Source: Paenibacillus sp. J2TS4 (GTDB lineage Bacteria > Bacillota > Bacilli > Paenibacillales > NBRC-103111). Taken from it: a stretch of DNA of 64,000 nucleotides. The stretch is from the NCBI RefSeq assembly GCF_018403245.1, contig NZ_BOSH01000006.1:332422-396421 (forward strand), written 5' to 3'. The notes under the pieces are model-generated. The model had not been told where the DNA came from. It saw only the letters and a list, made by a program, of their open reading frames with translations, and did not search any database. The number at the start of each line of letters is the position of its first letter. The first letter of the stretch is position 1. Shown here one piece after another: positions 51,515 to 59,649 of this stretch. The position numbers and the translations under genes were made by a program.

Positions 51515-51589
51515 TAAGTCCACCAATATCTTACACAAACGGCAGAGATGTCGTTTATTTTTTTATACAATGATATTATTTTAATTAGG

Positions 51590-51604
51590 TACCCCCTAGC
51601 GGTA
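51590..51604. promoter_or_regulatory. Orphan CsoR-box-like palindrome
   Basis: TACCCCCTAGCGGTA resembles the CsoR sites of this cluster read from the other strand. It lies about 85 bases beyond the end of the CDF gene with no gene start next to it. It could equally be a small hairpin with a T run. Confidence 0.35.
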
Positions 51605-51639
51605 CTTTTTTATATAATCGAAAAATCGTTTCAAAATAA

Positions 51640-51666
51640 GAGAGCAGTTGACATCCAACTGCTCTC
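51640..51666 (-). terminator. Terminator of the CDF exporter gene
   Basis: A perfect 11-bp stem (GAGAGCAGTTG / CAACTGCTCTC) with a 5-base loop lies 22 bases after the stop; read leftward a T-rich run follows. Confidence 0.8.
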
Positions 51667-51688
51667 CAGAAATTATATGCTCCGGGCA

Positions 51689-52651
51689 TTAATGGTTGTG
51701 ATGGGCATGTGCATCGGGCGGACTCGCTTTAATGTTGCATAAGAGGTTGTCTTCATGTTTGTGCTTATCGGATTCAACTTGCAAGGTCACGTGATGAATG
51801 CCTTTATGCTCCAGCATATGTTCGACTTTGTGCAATAGTGCTTCTGTTTCATATACCGTTTTGTTGCCATCAACCACAATATGGGTAGTCAGGGCATGCA
51901 TGTTACTGGTAATCGACCAGATATGCAAATCATGAACACCTTTAACTCCAACGATCTTCAGTATCGCTTGTGCGATGTCCTCCACTTTGACATTGCGCGG
52001 AGTGCCTTCCATTAACACATGCAGAGAAGACTTGCTCACCATATATCCGCTGCGAAGTACGAGTACGGCGACGATAACGCTGGCCAGTGGGTCGGCCCAT
52101 CCCCAGCCAAAGAACATCATAAGCAGAGCTGCTGCAATTGCACCTACCGATCCCAGCATGTCGCTGATGACGTGCAAGAAGGCACCACGCATATTCAAAT
52201 TATGCTCCGTGTCGCCCCCGCGCATCATAATCCAAGCAACCAGAATGTTAACCAGCAGCCCAATAGTACTGATGATCAGCATGCCCACCGTAGCGACTTC
52301 AGGCGGGTTGGCAAAACGTTCAATCGCTTCATAAAAGATGTAAAGGGCAATGCCGATCAGGGTCAATCCATTGAGTGTAGCAGCCAGTATTTCAAAGCGC
52401 CTGTACCCATATGTTTTTCCTGTACTGACCGCTTTTTCGCCAAATTTGAAGGCGAGCAAGGCAATCGCTAAGGCCAAGGAGTCGGACAGCATATGGCCCG
52501 CATCCGATAACAAGGCCAAGCTATTAGTAATAAATCCGCCTACAGCTTCGATCACCATATACGCCGTAATGATAACAAATGAAATTAGCAAAATCTTCTT
52601 GTTGTTGCTGTGCTCGTGGTTGTGGCCATGATCGTGATGATGTCCTGACAT
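51689..52651 (-). CDS. czcD: CDF cation exporter, CzcD-type
   Basis: Exports Zn2+, Co2+ or Cd2+ in exchange for protons; 320 residues, six helices. The His-rich N terminus (GHHHDHGHNHEH) and C-terminal HAHHNH bind metal. Helix II has HMLSD and helix V HVISDMLGS, giving the metal site, and a cytoplasmic ferredoxin-like C-terminal domain follows. The ATG at 52651 lies six bases after GGAGGG; the frame is open to 52690. An ArsR/CzrA-like operator lies just upstream. It is divergent from csoR. Confidence 0.93.
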   Translation of the reverse strand: MSGHHHDHGHNHEHSNNKKILLISFVIITAYMVIEAVGGFITNSLALLSDAGHMLSDSLALAIALLAFKFGEKAVSTGKTYGYRRFEILAATLNGLTLIGIALYIFYEAIERFANPPEVATVGMLIISTIGLLVNILVAWIMMRGGDTEHNLNMRGAFLHVISDMLGSVGAIAAALLMMFFGWGWADPLASVIVAVLVLRSGYMVSKSSLHVLMEGTPRNVKVEDIAQAILKIVGVKGVHDLHIWSITSNMHALTTHIVVDGNKTVYETEALLHKVEHMLEHKGIHHVTLQVESDKHKHEDNLLCNIKASPPDAHAHHNH

Positions 52652-52670
52652 AAAAATCCCTCCAATATTT

Positions 52671-52694
52671 ATACATGAACATATACTCATATAT
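52671..52694. promoter_or_regulatory. ArsR/CzrA-like operator of the CDF gene
   Basis: ATACATGAACA-TA-TACTCATATAT is an imperfect 11-2-11 palindrome of the type bound by SmtB/ArsR sensors. It lies 20 bases before the czcD start. No ArsR gene is in the window. Confidence 0.4.
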
Positions 52695-52744
52695 CATATT
52701 GAGCTTATTATATGTGCATCGTACGAAGCTTGTCAATACTTTAA

Positions 52745-52763
52745 ATAGGGAGAGGGTGTATAG
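52745..52763. promoter_or_regulatory. CsoR-like box of csoR
   Basis: ATAGGGAGAGGGTGTATAG lies across the spacer and -10 (TATAGT) of the csoR promoter. It resembles the better box before copZ. Confidence 0.5.
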
Positions 52764-52791
52764 TATTTTAGAATTAAAGGAGGCGAGTCCC

Positions 52792-53133
52792 ATGAGCATA
52801 AACCTGAAATTTGAAGAACAGGCCAGCCATCAAATCTGCTGTTCAACCGGTGAGATTCGAAAAAGCCATCATTCCGATAAAGCCAAAAACAATTTAACTC
52901 ACCGACTTAATCGTATTGAAGGGCAAATAAGAGGAATCAAAGGGTTGATTGAAAAAGATACGTATTGTGGTGATGTACTGAATCAAATTGCTGCCGTGCA
53001 GTCCGCATTAAATGGGGTAGGGAAGCATTTGCTCGAAAATCACTTGAAAACGTGTATTGTTGAGCGCGTCCAACAGAATGATGAAACGGTCATAACGGAA
53101 CTGCTATTTACCATGAATAAGCTCATGAAATAA
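52792..53133 (+). CDS. csoR: Copper-sensing repressor CsoR
   Basis: 113-residue helical repressor that releases DNA on binding Cu+. The Cu ligands are visible: Cys in DTYCGDVL, His and Cys in ENHLKTC. The family phrase LNRIEGQIRGIKGLIEKD is intact. The N-terminal extension holds ASHQICC and SHHSD, possible extra metal ligands. The ATG at 52792 lies eight bases after AAAGGAGG. It precedes copZ-copA, and a CsoR-like box is in front of both transcription units. Confidence 0.92.
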   Translation: MSINLKFEEQASHQICCSTGEIRKSHHSDKAKNNLTHRLNRIEGQIRGIKGLIEKDTYCGDVLNQIAAVQSALNGVGKHLLENHLKTCIVERVQQNDETVITELLFTMNKLMK

Positions 53134-53162
53134 AGGGGTAATGTTAAACACGAAAAAAAATC

Positions 53163-53192
53163 TTGACTAAATATAGGGTACGGGGGTATACT
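53163..53192 (+). promoter_or_regulatory. copZA promoter with CsoR box
   Basis: TTGACT, an 18-base spacer and TATACT. The spacer contains ATAGGGTACGGGGGTATAC, a very good CsoR operator. Repression would be by covering the promoter. Confidence 0.8.
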
Positions 53193-53273
53193 AAATTTTG
53201 AAAGCGGCGGTTTTATGGCAACCATATTATGAGGGAAAGATAACTATTTAATTCATGAAGGGGCGGATGAAAC

Positions 53274-53474
53274 ATGAAAAACGTAACATTGAATGTACAA
53301 GGCATGAGCTGCCAGCATTGCGTTAATTCTATCGAAGGTGCGCTGAAAGAAATCGGTGTAACGGGAAAAGTGAACCTGAAGGGCGAGTCGGTCGATGTGT
53401 CGTACGATGAGCAGAAGTTTTCTCTAGATCAGGTCAAAGAAGTCATTGAAGAACAGGGATATGACGTGGCGTAA
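53274..53474 (+). CDS. copZ: Copper chaperone CopZ
   Basis: 66-residue HMA-domain protein that carries Cu+ to CopA in the cytoplasm. GMSCQHC gives the two Cu-binding Cys; length and start (MKNVTLNVQG) are typical. AAGGGGCGG lies upstream. It ends 26 bases before copA. Confidence 0.93.
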   Translation: MKNVTLNVQGMSCQHCVNSIEGALKEIGVTGKVNLKGESVDVSYDEQKFSLDQVKEVIEEQGYDVA

Positions 53475-53500
53475 GCTATTCGACAAGGGAGTGAAGCATA

Positions 53501-55933
53501 GTGGAAACGACAGCAGCTAAGACGAAACAGTCGTCTTTTCAAATAACGGGCATGACCTGCGCCGCTTGCGCCAACCGGATTGAAAAAGGGCTTAATAAAT
53601 TGGATGGCGTGACGACCGCGAATGTCAACTTTGCACTGGAAAAAGCGAATGTCACTTACGATCCGGCCAAGGTGGATGTGAAAAACCTGGAAGATACGAT
53701 AAAGAAGCTCGGATATAGCACGGTGACAGAAGTGGCGCAGTTTAATCTGGAAGGCATGACCTGCGCAGCCTGCGCCAACAAAATTGAAAAAGGACTTAGT
53801 AAGTTGCCTGGCGTGACCAGCGCAACCGTAAACTTTGCGATGGAAACGGCCCGCGTCGAGTATTCGGCAGGTGAAATCACGATTGAGGACATGCAGGAGA
53901 AAGTCAAAAAGCTGGGCTACAAACCTCTGGTCAAACAGGAAAATCAGAACGCGGGAGACCATCGCGTTCGTGAAATTCGTGGGCAGAAGCGGAAATTACT
54001 CATCTCGGCCATTCTTTCTTTTCCGCTGTTGTGGACGATGGTGGCTCACTTCTCCTTTACTTCGTGGATTTATATGCCGGATTTCCTAATGAACCCTTGG
54101 GTTCAATTCCTGCTGGCCACGCCGGTACAGTTCTATATCGGGAAGCAATTTTATGTCGGTGCGTATAAGGCGTTGCGCAACCGCAGCGCAAACATGGATG
54201 TTCTGATCGCTATGGGAACCTCTGCTGCCTATTTTTACAGCCTGTATATGAGTATCGACTGGTTCTTTGCTAGGGAACATATGTCTCATGGCCCTGCGCT
54301 TTACTATGAAACCAGTGCGGTGCTGATTACCCTGGTCATAATGGGTAAATTGTTCGAGGCGCTGGCCAAGGGCCGCACTTCGGAAGCAATCAAGTCGCTG
54401 ATGGGGCTGCAAGCGAAAACGGCTTTGGTCGTTCGAGATGGCCAGGAATTAACGATCCCGGTGGAAGACGTTATCGTGGGGGATGTGGTGCTGGTTCGCC
54501 CTGGCGATAAAGTGCCGGTGGACGGCCAAGTGCTTGAAGGCGTGTCATCGGTGGATGAGTCCATGCTGACGGGCGAAAGTCTTCCGGTCGAAAAGAAGGC
54601 TGGCGATGCGGTCATCGGGGCTACCATCAACAAAAACGGCATCCTGCGTATCAAGGCCACCAAAGTCGGCAAAGAGACTGCACTTGCTCAAATCATTAAA
54701 GTCGTAGAAGAAGCGCAAGGTTCCAAAGCGCAGATTCAGCGGGTTGCAGATGTCATCTCTGGCATATTTGTTCCGATTGTTGTAGGGATTGCGATTGTGG
54801 CGTTTCTGGTTTGGTACTTCTTTTTTACGCCTGGCAACTTTGCCCACGCACTTGAAATTGCCATTGCGATTCTCGTTATTGCTTGCCCGTGTGCCCTCGG
54901 TTTGGCTACGCCAACTTCGATAATGGCCGGTTCCGGCCGCGCGGCGGAACTGGGCATTCTGTTCAAGGGCGGCGAGCATTTGGAACAGACACACAAGATC
55001 AATGCGATCATTCTGGATAAAACCGGTACCGTCACAAAAGGCAAGCCGGAACTGACCGATGTGATCACGCAAGACAACGAAGCGGATTTCCTTCGACTTG
55101 TCGGCGCGGCAGAGAAAAATTCGGAACATCCGCTGGCAGAAGCGATTGTGGCCGGTATTCAAGCCAAACAGATCGAGCTGCCGGGAACCGAATCATTTGA
55201 AGCCATTCCAGGCTACGGCATCAAAGCCGTGGTAGAAGGCCGGGAGCTGCTTGTCGGCACACGCCGCTTGATGGAGAAGTATAACGTGAATGCGAAGGCG
55301 GCATATGATCCAATGTCCCGTCTGGAGGAAGCAGGAAAAACCGCCATGCTGGTTGCAATCGACAACCGTTATGCCGGTATGGTCGCGGTAGCCGATACGA
55401 TCAAGGAAACGTCGAAAGCGGCGGTGAGCCGTCTGAAGCAAATGGGCATCGAGGTCATCATGATTACCGGCGACAACGAACGGACTGCCAAAGCAATTGC
55501 AGCTCAAGTCGGCATTGATCATGTTCGGGCGGAAGTTCTGCCTGAAGGCAAAGCAGAGGAAGTAAAGAAATTACAGGCCCAAGGCAAGAAAGTGGCGATG
55601 GTTGGCGATGGCATCAATGATGCGCCAGCGCTGGCGACAGCGGACATCGGCATGGCCATCGGCACCGGAACGGATGTGGCGATGGAAGCAGCAGATGTGA
55701 CCCTGATGCGGGGCGACCTGTCGAGCATTCCTGACGCGATCTTCATGAGCCGCAAGACGATGGCCAATATCAAGCAAAACCTGTTCTGGGCGCTGGGCTA
55801 TAACACGCTCGGCATCCCGATTGCCGCAATTGGTTTGCTGGCCCCATGGGTGGCAGGCGCAGCGATGGCATTAAGTTCGGTATCGGTTGTCCTTAATGCG
55901 CTTCGCTTGCAGCGTGTGAAAGTACGCCACTAA
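53501..55933 (+). CDS. copA: Copper-exporting P1B-type ATPase CopA
   Basis: 810 residues. Two N-terminal HMA domains each have GMTCAACA (about residues 14-21 and 83-90). About eight membrane helices follow, with the CPC ion motif in IACPCALGLATPTS. The catalytic parts are DKTGT (phosphorylated Asp), TGES, the nucleotide-domain SEHPL, and GDGINDAPAL. It moves Cu+ out of the cell. The GTG start has AAGGGAG about ten bases upstream. It is the main effector of the cluster and is repressed by CsoR by inference. Confidence 0.95.
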   Translation: METTAAKTKQSSFQITGMTCAACANRIEKGLNKLDGVTTANVNFALEKANVTYDPAKVDVKNLEDTIKKLGYSTVTEVAQFNLEGMTCAACANKIEKGLSKLPGVTSATVNFAMETARVEYSAGEITIEDMQEKVKKLGYKPLVKQENQNAGDHRVREIRGQKRKLLISAILSFPLLWTMVAHFSFTSWIYMPDFLMNPWVQFLLATPVQFYIGKQFYVGAYKALRNRSANMDVLIAMGTSAAYFYSLYMSIDWFFAREHMSHGPALYYETSAVLITLVIMGKLFEALAKGRTSEAIKSLMGLQAKTALVVRDGQELTIPVEDVIVGDVVLVRPGDKVPVDGQVLEGVSSVDESMLTGESLPVEKKAGDAVIGATINKNGILRIKATKVGKETALAQIIKVVEEAQGSKAQIQRVADVISGIFVPIVVGIAIVAFLVWYFFFTPGNFAHALEIAIAILVIACPCALGLATPTSIMAGSGRAAELGILFKGGEHLEQTHKINAIILDKTGTVTKGKPELTDVITQDNEADFLRLVGAAEKNSEHPLAEAIVAGIQAKQIELPGTESFEAIPGYGIKAVVEGRELLVGTRRLMEKYNVNAKAAYDPMSRLEEAGKTAMLVAIDNRYAGMVAVADTIKETSKAAVSRLKQMGIEVIMITGDNERTAKAIAAQVGIDHVRAEVLPEGKAEEVKKLQAQGKKVAMVGDGINDAPALATADIGMAIGTGTDVAMEAADVTLMRGDLSSIPDAIFMSRKTMANIKQNLFWALGYNTLGIPIAAIGLLAPWVAGAAMALSSVSVVLNALRLQRVKVRH

Positions 55934-55962
55934 TCAGGAAGTCAGAATGGAGCGAACCTAAA

Positions 55963-56847
55963 ATGGAAAAAAGGATGATGCTTATGTTAACCGGAGTTTT
56001 GGCTTTTGGATTGCTGGCTGCTTGCAGTACGCCAAAGGAGAGTGCCGATGGACACGGCGGTTCCCATCAACATGGAACAACCAATTCCTCCGCGAATAAT
56101 GATGGCCCTGGGGACCATGGCAGTCACGGCGGTCACGATACAGGCGGCCACGCAGCAGACAATTATAAAGCTTCCTTCTCGTTTGCTTCAGGTACGGCCA
56201 AAGCATCCGAAAACACGAAGCTGAACATTCAAGTGACAGACGCTAATGGCCAGGCCGTTCATGATTTTGAATGGGGCCATGAAAAGCTGATGCATCTGAT
56301 CATCGTGAACAAGGACCTTTCTTACTTCAACCACATCCATCCCGAATGGGACGGAAAAGGGACGTTCACGATAGACACCTCGTTTCCGAAAGGCGGAGAA
56401 TACAAAGTCTTTGCAGATTTTGTTCCGAAAGGCGGATCGGGCACAACCCTTAGCGAATGGGCGAAGGTAGAAGGAGAAACAAAACCGCTGGAAAGCGTCA
56501 AAGCGGATGCGAAGCTGGTGAAAGTTGTTGATGGCAAAGAAGTCGCACTGACTTTAAGCAGCACAAAGGCAAAAGATGAGGCTACGCTGACGTTTACCGT
56601 CAAGGACGAAAAAACGAAGGAAGGCATCAGCAATCTGGAGCAATACCTCGGAGCTGTCGGACACGTCGTCATTCTTTCGGAGGACGCGGAGCAATATCTT
56701 CATGTGCATCCAATTGACGAAAAAGCATCCGGGCCGGCCGCAGAATTTATGACCGCCTTCCCGAATCCTGGCACGTATAAAATTTGGGGACAATTCCAGC
56801 ATCAAGGTAAAGTCCTTACGGTCCCTTATGTCGTTGAGATTCAATAA
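55963..56847 (+). CDS. His-rich surface lipoprotein of the copper cluster
   Basis: 294 residues. Lipobox LLAAC, then a His/Gly/Asp-rich linker (about 28-62, many HG repeats) likely to bind copper or zinc. Two beta domains follow (about 65-165 and 175-290) with conserved His-rich strands: HEKLMHLIIVNKDLSYFNHIHPEWDG and GHVVILSEDAEQYLHVHP. Such domains (YtkA-like) are seen in copper resistance proteins. The ribosome binding site is weak (GGAG about ten bases upstream). It probably holds metal outside the membrane after export by CopA. Confidence 0.75.
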   Translation: MEKRMMLMLTGVLAFGLLAACSTPKESADGHGGSHQHGTTNSSANNDGPGDHGSHGGHDTGGHAADNYKASFSFASGTAKASENTKLNIQVTDANGQAVHDFEWGHEKLMHLIIVNKDLSYFNHIHPEWDGKGTFTIDTSFPKGGEYKVFADFVPKGGSGTTLSEWAKVEGETKPLESVKADAKLVKVVDGKEVALTLSSTKAKDEATLTFTVKDEKTKEGISNLEQYLGAVGHVVILSEDAEQYLHVHPIDEKASGPAAEFMTAFPNPGTYKIWGQFQHQGKVLTVPYVVEIQ

Positions 56848-56879
56848 AGTGTGATGATGGAACGAAGGGGAGAATCGGA

Positions 56880-57506
56880 ATGGGAGAGATCGTAAAAATC
56901 GCAATCAGCCCCGCTGTGCAGCTTGGCGGCAGCCTGTTCACACCCAAACAGCTCGGCATCATCGGTGCTCTGCTCGGATCGGACGCTAAAGTGGAAATGA
57001 CTCCGTTCAAACAGTTGTATGCGGAAGTGCCGGTGGAGAAGCGTGATATAATCCAGGCTGAACTGGAGCAAAGCGGACTGGAAGTCAATCCGGCGGGCTT
57101 TGTGACAAAAAGTCTGATCGCCTGCAATTTTTGCAGAGGCGCTGAAGAAGCCGGGCTTAAGGCAGCCAAAGCCTTAAACGAAGCGATCGCCGGTATTTCG
57201 ACACCTACACCGCTTAAAATCGGATATGCCGGCTGCGCGTTAGGGACAAGTGAGCCGCTGATAAAGGACATTAGCGTGATTAAAATGCGCGATACGTTCG
57301 ATCTGTACGTGGGCGGCGAATCCAAGGGGCTGAAGACTACTTTTGCCAAACGGCTTCATTCCGGATTGAAAGAAGAACAATTGGTTCCTGCCGTAATGAC
57401 CATCATTGACTTCTATAAGGAACATGCCAAAGGCAAAGAGAAATTCAGCAAGTTCGTAGACCGCGTGACGCTGGAGCAGTTGCAACAAATCACGGCATCC
57501 GTGTAA
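56880..57506 (+). CDS. Small nitrite/sulfite-reductase-like protein
   Basis: 208 residues, soluble. It reads as one ferredoxin-like half plus the 4Fe-4S/siroheme part of NiR/SiR proteins: CNFCRGAEEAGL (about residue 81) and, about 35 residues later, GYAGCALGTSEP. The four Cys could hold an iron-sulfur cluster. It is far too short for a true sulfite reductase. Its place between copper genes suggests repair of, or reporting on, copper-damaged Fe-S clusters, or a sulfur-handling role; this is only a guess. The ribosome binding site is GAAGGGGAG. Confidence 0.7.
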   Translation: MGEIVKIAISPAVQLGGSLFTPKQLGIIGALLGSDAKVEMTPFKQLYAEVPVEKRDIIQAELEQSGLEVNPAGFVTKSLIACNFCRGAEEAGLKAAKALNEAIAGISTPTPLKIGYAGCALGTSEPLIKDISVIKMRDTFDLYVGGESKGLKTTFAKRLHSGLKEEQLVPAVMTIIDFYKEHAKGKEKFSKFVDRVTLEQLQQITASV

Positions 57507-57530
57507 CGCTAACGAAAGGAGGTGAAAAGC

Positions 57531-57734
57531 ATGCAAGAGGCAACCGTTAAAGTACAAGGCATGTCTTGCCGTTCTTGTGTTCCGAAAATTGAAGGAGCTA
57601 TCAATGCGATTGGAGCGGAAGGCCGCGTTAACTTTGAACAAGGCACCGTCGATGTCCGGTTTGACGAATCAAAAGTTCAGATTTCCGATATTCAGGAAGT
57701 CATTCGTAAAAAAGGATATAACGTTGAGGCATAG
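57531..57734 (+). CDS. Second CopZ-like copper chaperone
   Basis: 67-residue HMA protein with GMSCRSCV. The ATG at 57531 follows AAAGGAGGTG; the GTG at 57522 is inside that site. It differs from the first CopZ by basic residues at the Cys loop (CRSC against CQHC), so it may have another partner. It comes right before the glutaredoxin gene. Confidence 0.88.
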   Translation: MQEATVKVQGMSCRSCVPKIEGAINAIGAEGRVNFEQGTVDVRFDESKVQISDIQEVIRKKGYNVEA

Positions 57735-57765
57735 ATGTAAGGTCACTATGTAAGGAGGAACGAAG

Positions 57766-58011
57766 ATGGACGAACCAGTAAAAATCTATACGATTCCAAC
57801 ATGCAGTGATTGCAGCTTTGCCAAGCGCTATTTTAAGGAAAATGACATTCTCTATACCGATTATAACTGCGAAGAAGACCCGAAATATCCGGAAGAAGTT
57901 TGGAACCTTACCGGGAAGCAGGTCGTGCCGACGATTGTCATTGGCGACAAGGTATTTGTTGGCTTCGCAGAAAACCTGAATGAAATAAGCAGCTTGCTGG
58001 CAAAATCGTAA
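57766..58011 (+). CDS. Glutaredoxin-family protein
   Basis: 81-residue thioredoxin fold with active-site CSDC near the N terminus (TIPTCSDCSFAKRYF), cis-Pro in VVPTIVIGD and the GF turn. It reduces disulfides or takes part in metal transfer. It is encoded between two metal genes and the cop operon terminator. AAGGAGG lies nine bases before the ATG. Confidence 0.88.
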   Translation: MDEPVKIYTIPTCSDCSFAKRYFKENDILYTDYNCEEDPKYPEEVWNLTGKQVVPTIVIGDKVFVGFAENLNEISSLLAKS

Positions 58012-58018
58012 TGCTGCT

Positions 58019-58051
58019 ACAAAGCAGCCCACATGTGAAGGGCTGCTTTGT
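58019..58051 (+). terminator. Terminator of the cop operon
   Basis: A perfect 12-bp stem (ACAAAGCAGCCC / GGGCTGCTTTGT), nine-base loop, 8 bases after the glutaredoxin stop. Confidence 0.85.
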
Positions 58052-58102
58052 CATTCCTTGCAACCCCATAGCAGGGGATTTCTTTACTTATGATAATGGG
58101 GC

Positions 58103-58468
58103 ATGGTAAGGTATATGATAGATAAGGGGGGGATTCAAATCGATCACAATGTAACTGAGGATGCCTCATTCAACCATAAATCGTCTACCGAGCGAAAAAG
58201 CCATCATTCCGATAAAACGAAACAAAATTTAATCAGCCGACTCAACCGGATTGAAGGGCAGGTCCGTGGGGTGAAAGGGATGATCGAACGGGATGTGTAT
58301 TGCGATGATATCCTTCATCAAATCGCCTCGATTCAATCCGCCCTCAATGGAGTTGGAAAGCTACTGTTGGAAGACCATTTAAAGAGCTGTGTGGTGGAGC
58401 GCATCGAAGAAGGCGACCGTGACGTATTGGATGAGCTGTTGACCACCGTAGCCAAATTAATGAAATAG
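58103..58468 (+). CDS. Second CsoR-family repressor
   Basis: 121 residues from the first ATG. It keeps the Cu ligands (Cys in DVYCDDIL; His and Cys in EDHLKSC) and an N-terminal SHHSD like the first CsoR. The true start is unclear: ATG at 58103 and 58115 lie before the G7 run that would be the best ribosome binding site, and only ATT or ATC follow at good spacing. Two CsoR proteins in one cluster may divide copper sensing and other persulfide- or metal-sensing work. Confidence 0.82.
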   Translation: MVRYMIDKGGIQIDHNVTEDASFNHKSSTERKSHHSDKTKQNLISRLNRIEGQVRGVKGMIERDVYCDDILHQIASIQSALNGVGKLLLEDHLKSCVVERIEEGDRDVLDELLTTVAKLMK

Positions 58469-58505
58469 AAATGGGGAGAGGCGACTATGGCCCTCCCCAT
58501 TTTTT
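58469..58505 (+). terminator. Terminator of the second csoR
   Basis: AAATGGGGAG pairs with CTCCCCATTT and is followed by a T run; it begins right at the stop codon. Confidence 0.85.
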
Positions 58506-58540
58506 GATGAAGTGATCACTAACCTCTTCCTCCATCCCGA

Positions 58541-58651
58541 GTAGATAGTGCTTACCACGCAATGGTAGAAGGCATGGGCGACTGCGATTCTTTAGCTAAC
58601 ACCGTCATCCTCGTCTACGACCTAGCTGGCATCAAGACTGGGATCATCGCT
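58541..58651 (+). pseudogene. Fragment of a transglutaminase-like domain
   Basis: A short frame reads SAYHAMVEGMGDCDSLANT, then LAGIKTG, the region around the catalytic Cys of transglutaminase-like proteins. No start or ribosome binding site is present. Only this fragment survives. Confidence 0.4.
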
Positions 58652-58688
58652 CGAATTCGGCGGGTGTGCGCTGTTTTTTGTAAATCCG

Positions 58689-59564
58689 CTATGGCTCTTT
58701 TAATGAACGGCGCTTCTGAATCGTATTAGAAGGAGCCGTGCCTGTAACGGCTTTAAATTGTTTTGAGAAGGAGAAGGGATCGGGGTAGCCGAGATGATAC
58801 GAGATTTCTATAATAGATTGGTCTGTATGCTCCAGCAAATATTGTGCGTATTCGATGCGGGCTTTAATCTGGTAGGCTTTGATTGACAGCCCGAACAATT
58901 GTTGAAACAGCCGTGAGCAATATTTGGGCGTTAGTCCGGATAAAGCGGCGAGCTCCTGAACGGAAAGGCGATCAGCGGGATTGGAGTCGATATGGTTTTT
59001 AATATGCAAGATGGCCGGATGGATCGGTACGCCTTGCCGGAGGTCTTCCAATTGGCGGGACATTTCGGCCAGCGTCTGGCAGACAGCGGCATGGCATAGC
59101 GCATCCCTTCTAACAGAAGGAGGCAGGGAGAAACAATGATGAATCGACTCGAACAGGAGGCGCAATTTAGCGGGTTCCCGCGGCAGGAAGGCGAAGTGGC
59201 AAGGAGCTTCCGTTTGGTGGAACGGGCCTTGCTCATCCTCGTAACGGCCAATTTTGAAGCGGATCGGAATGATGCTCAGCGGTTCGCTCTGGTCCCGAAA
59301 TGCCGAGTGTACGGCGCCGTCGGACAGGAACAAGAGGCTGCCGGCTTTTAGCTTCAGAGGGACTCCGCTAACCTGATAGATCACGCAGCCGCTTTTTACA
59401 TATAAAAGATGAAACTCTTCCAGCACGCGTTCCTCGATGCGCCAGGAAGAGGGGACGGTTACATTAAAGGAAGTATAGATACGAAATATGCGATCACCAA
59501 GCGCCGTATGAAGCAGTGAATCCAGAAAAGCGGAAGCTTCATCGAGTGGTAGACTTTTTGACAT
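58689..59564 (-). CDS. AraC-family regulator with cupin sensor
   Basis: 291 residues. An N-terminal cupin-like ligand domain (about 25-165) precedes an AraC DNA-binding domain (about 190-285: LSVQELAALSGLTPKYCSRLFQQLFG and SIIEISYHLGYPDPFSFSKQFKAVTG). It is divergent from the sulfatase gene across 85 bases and is likely its activator, responding to a sugar or sulfated sugar. The start ATG has AGGAGTAATCAC upstream. Confidence 0.9.
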   Translation of the reverse strand: MSKSLPLDEASAFLDSLLHTALGDRIFRIYTSFNVTVPSSWRIEERVLEEFHLLYVKSGCVIYQVSGVPLKLKAGSLLFLSDGAVHSAFRDQSEPLSIIPIRFKIGRYEDEQGPFHQTEAPCHFAFLPREPAKLRLLFESIHHCFSLPPSVRRDALCHAAVCQTLAEMSRQLEDLRQGVPIHPAILHIKNHIDSNPADRLSVQELAALSGLTPKYCSRLFQQLFGLSIKAYQIKARIEYAQYLLEHTDQSIIEISYHLGYPDPFSFSKQFKAVTGTAPSNTIQKRRSLKEP

Positions 59565-59649
59565 GTGATTACTCCTTTATGCCATGTAAATAATGGTTTT
59601 ACATCATTATAATTATAGCCATAATGACATGTAACTCAAGGAGGACAAC

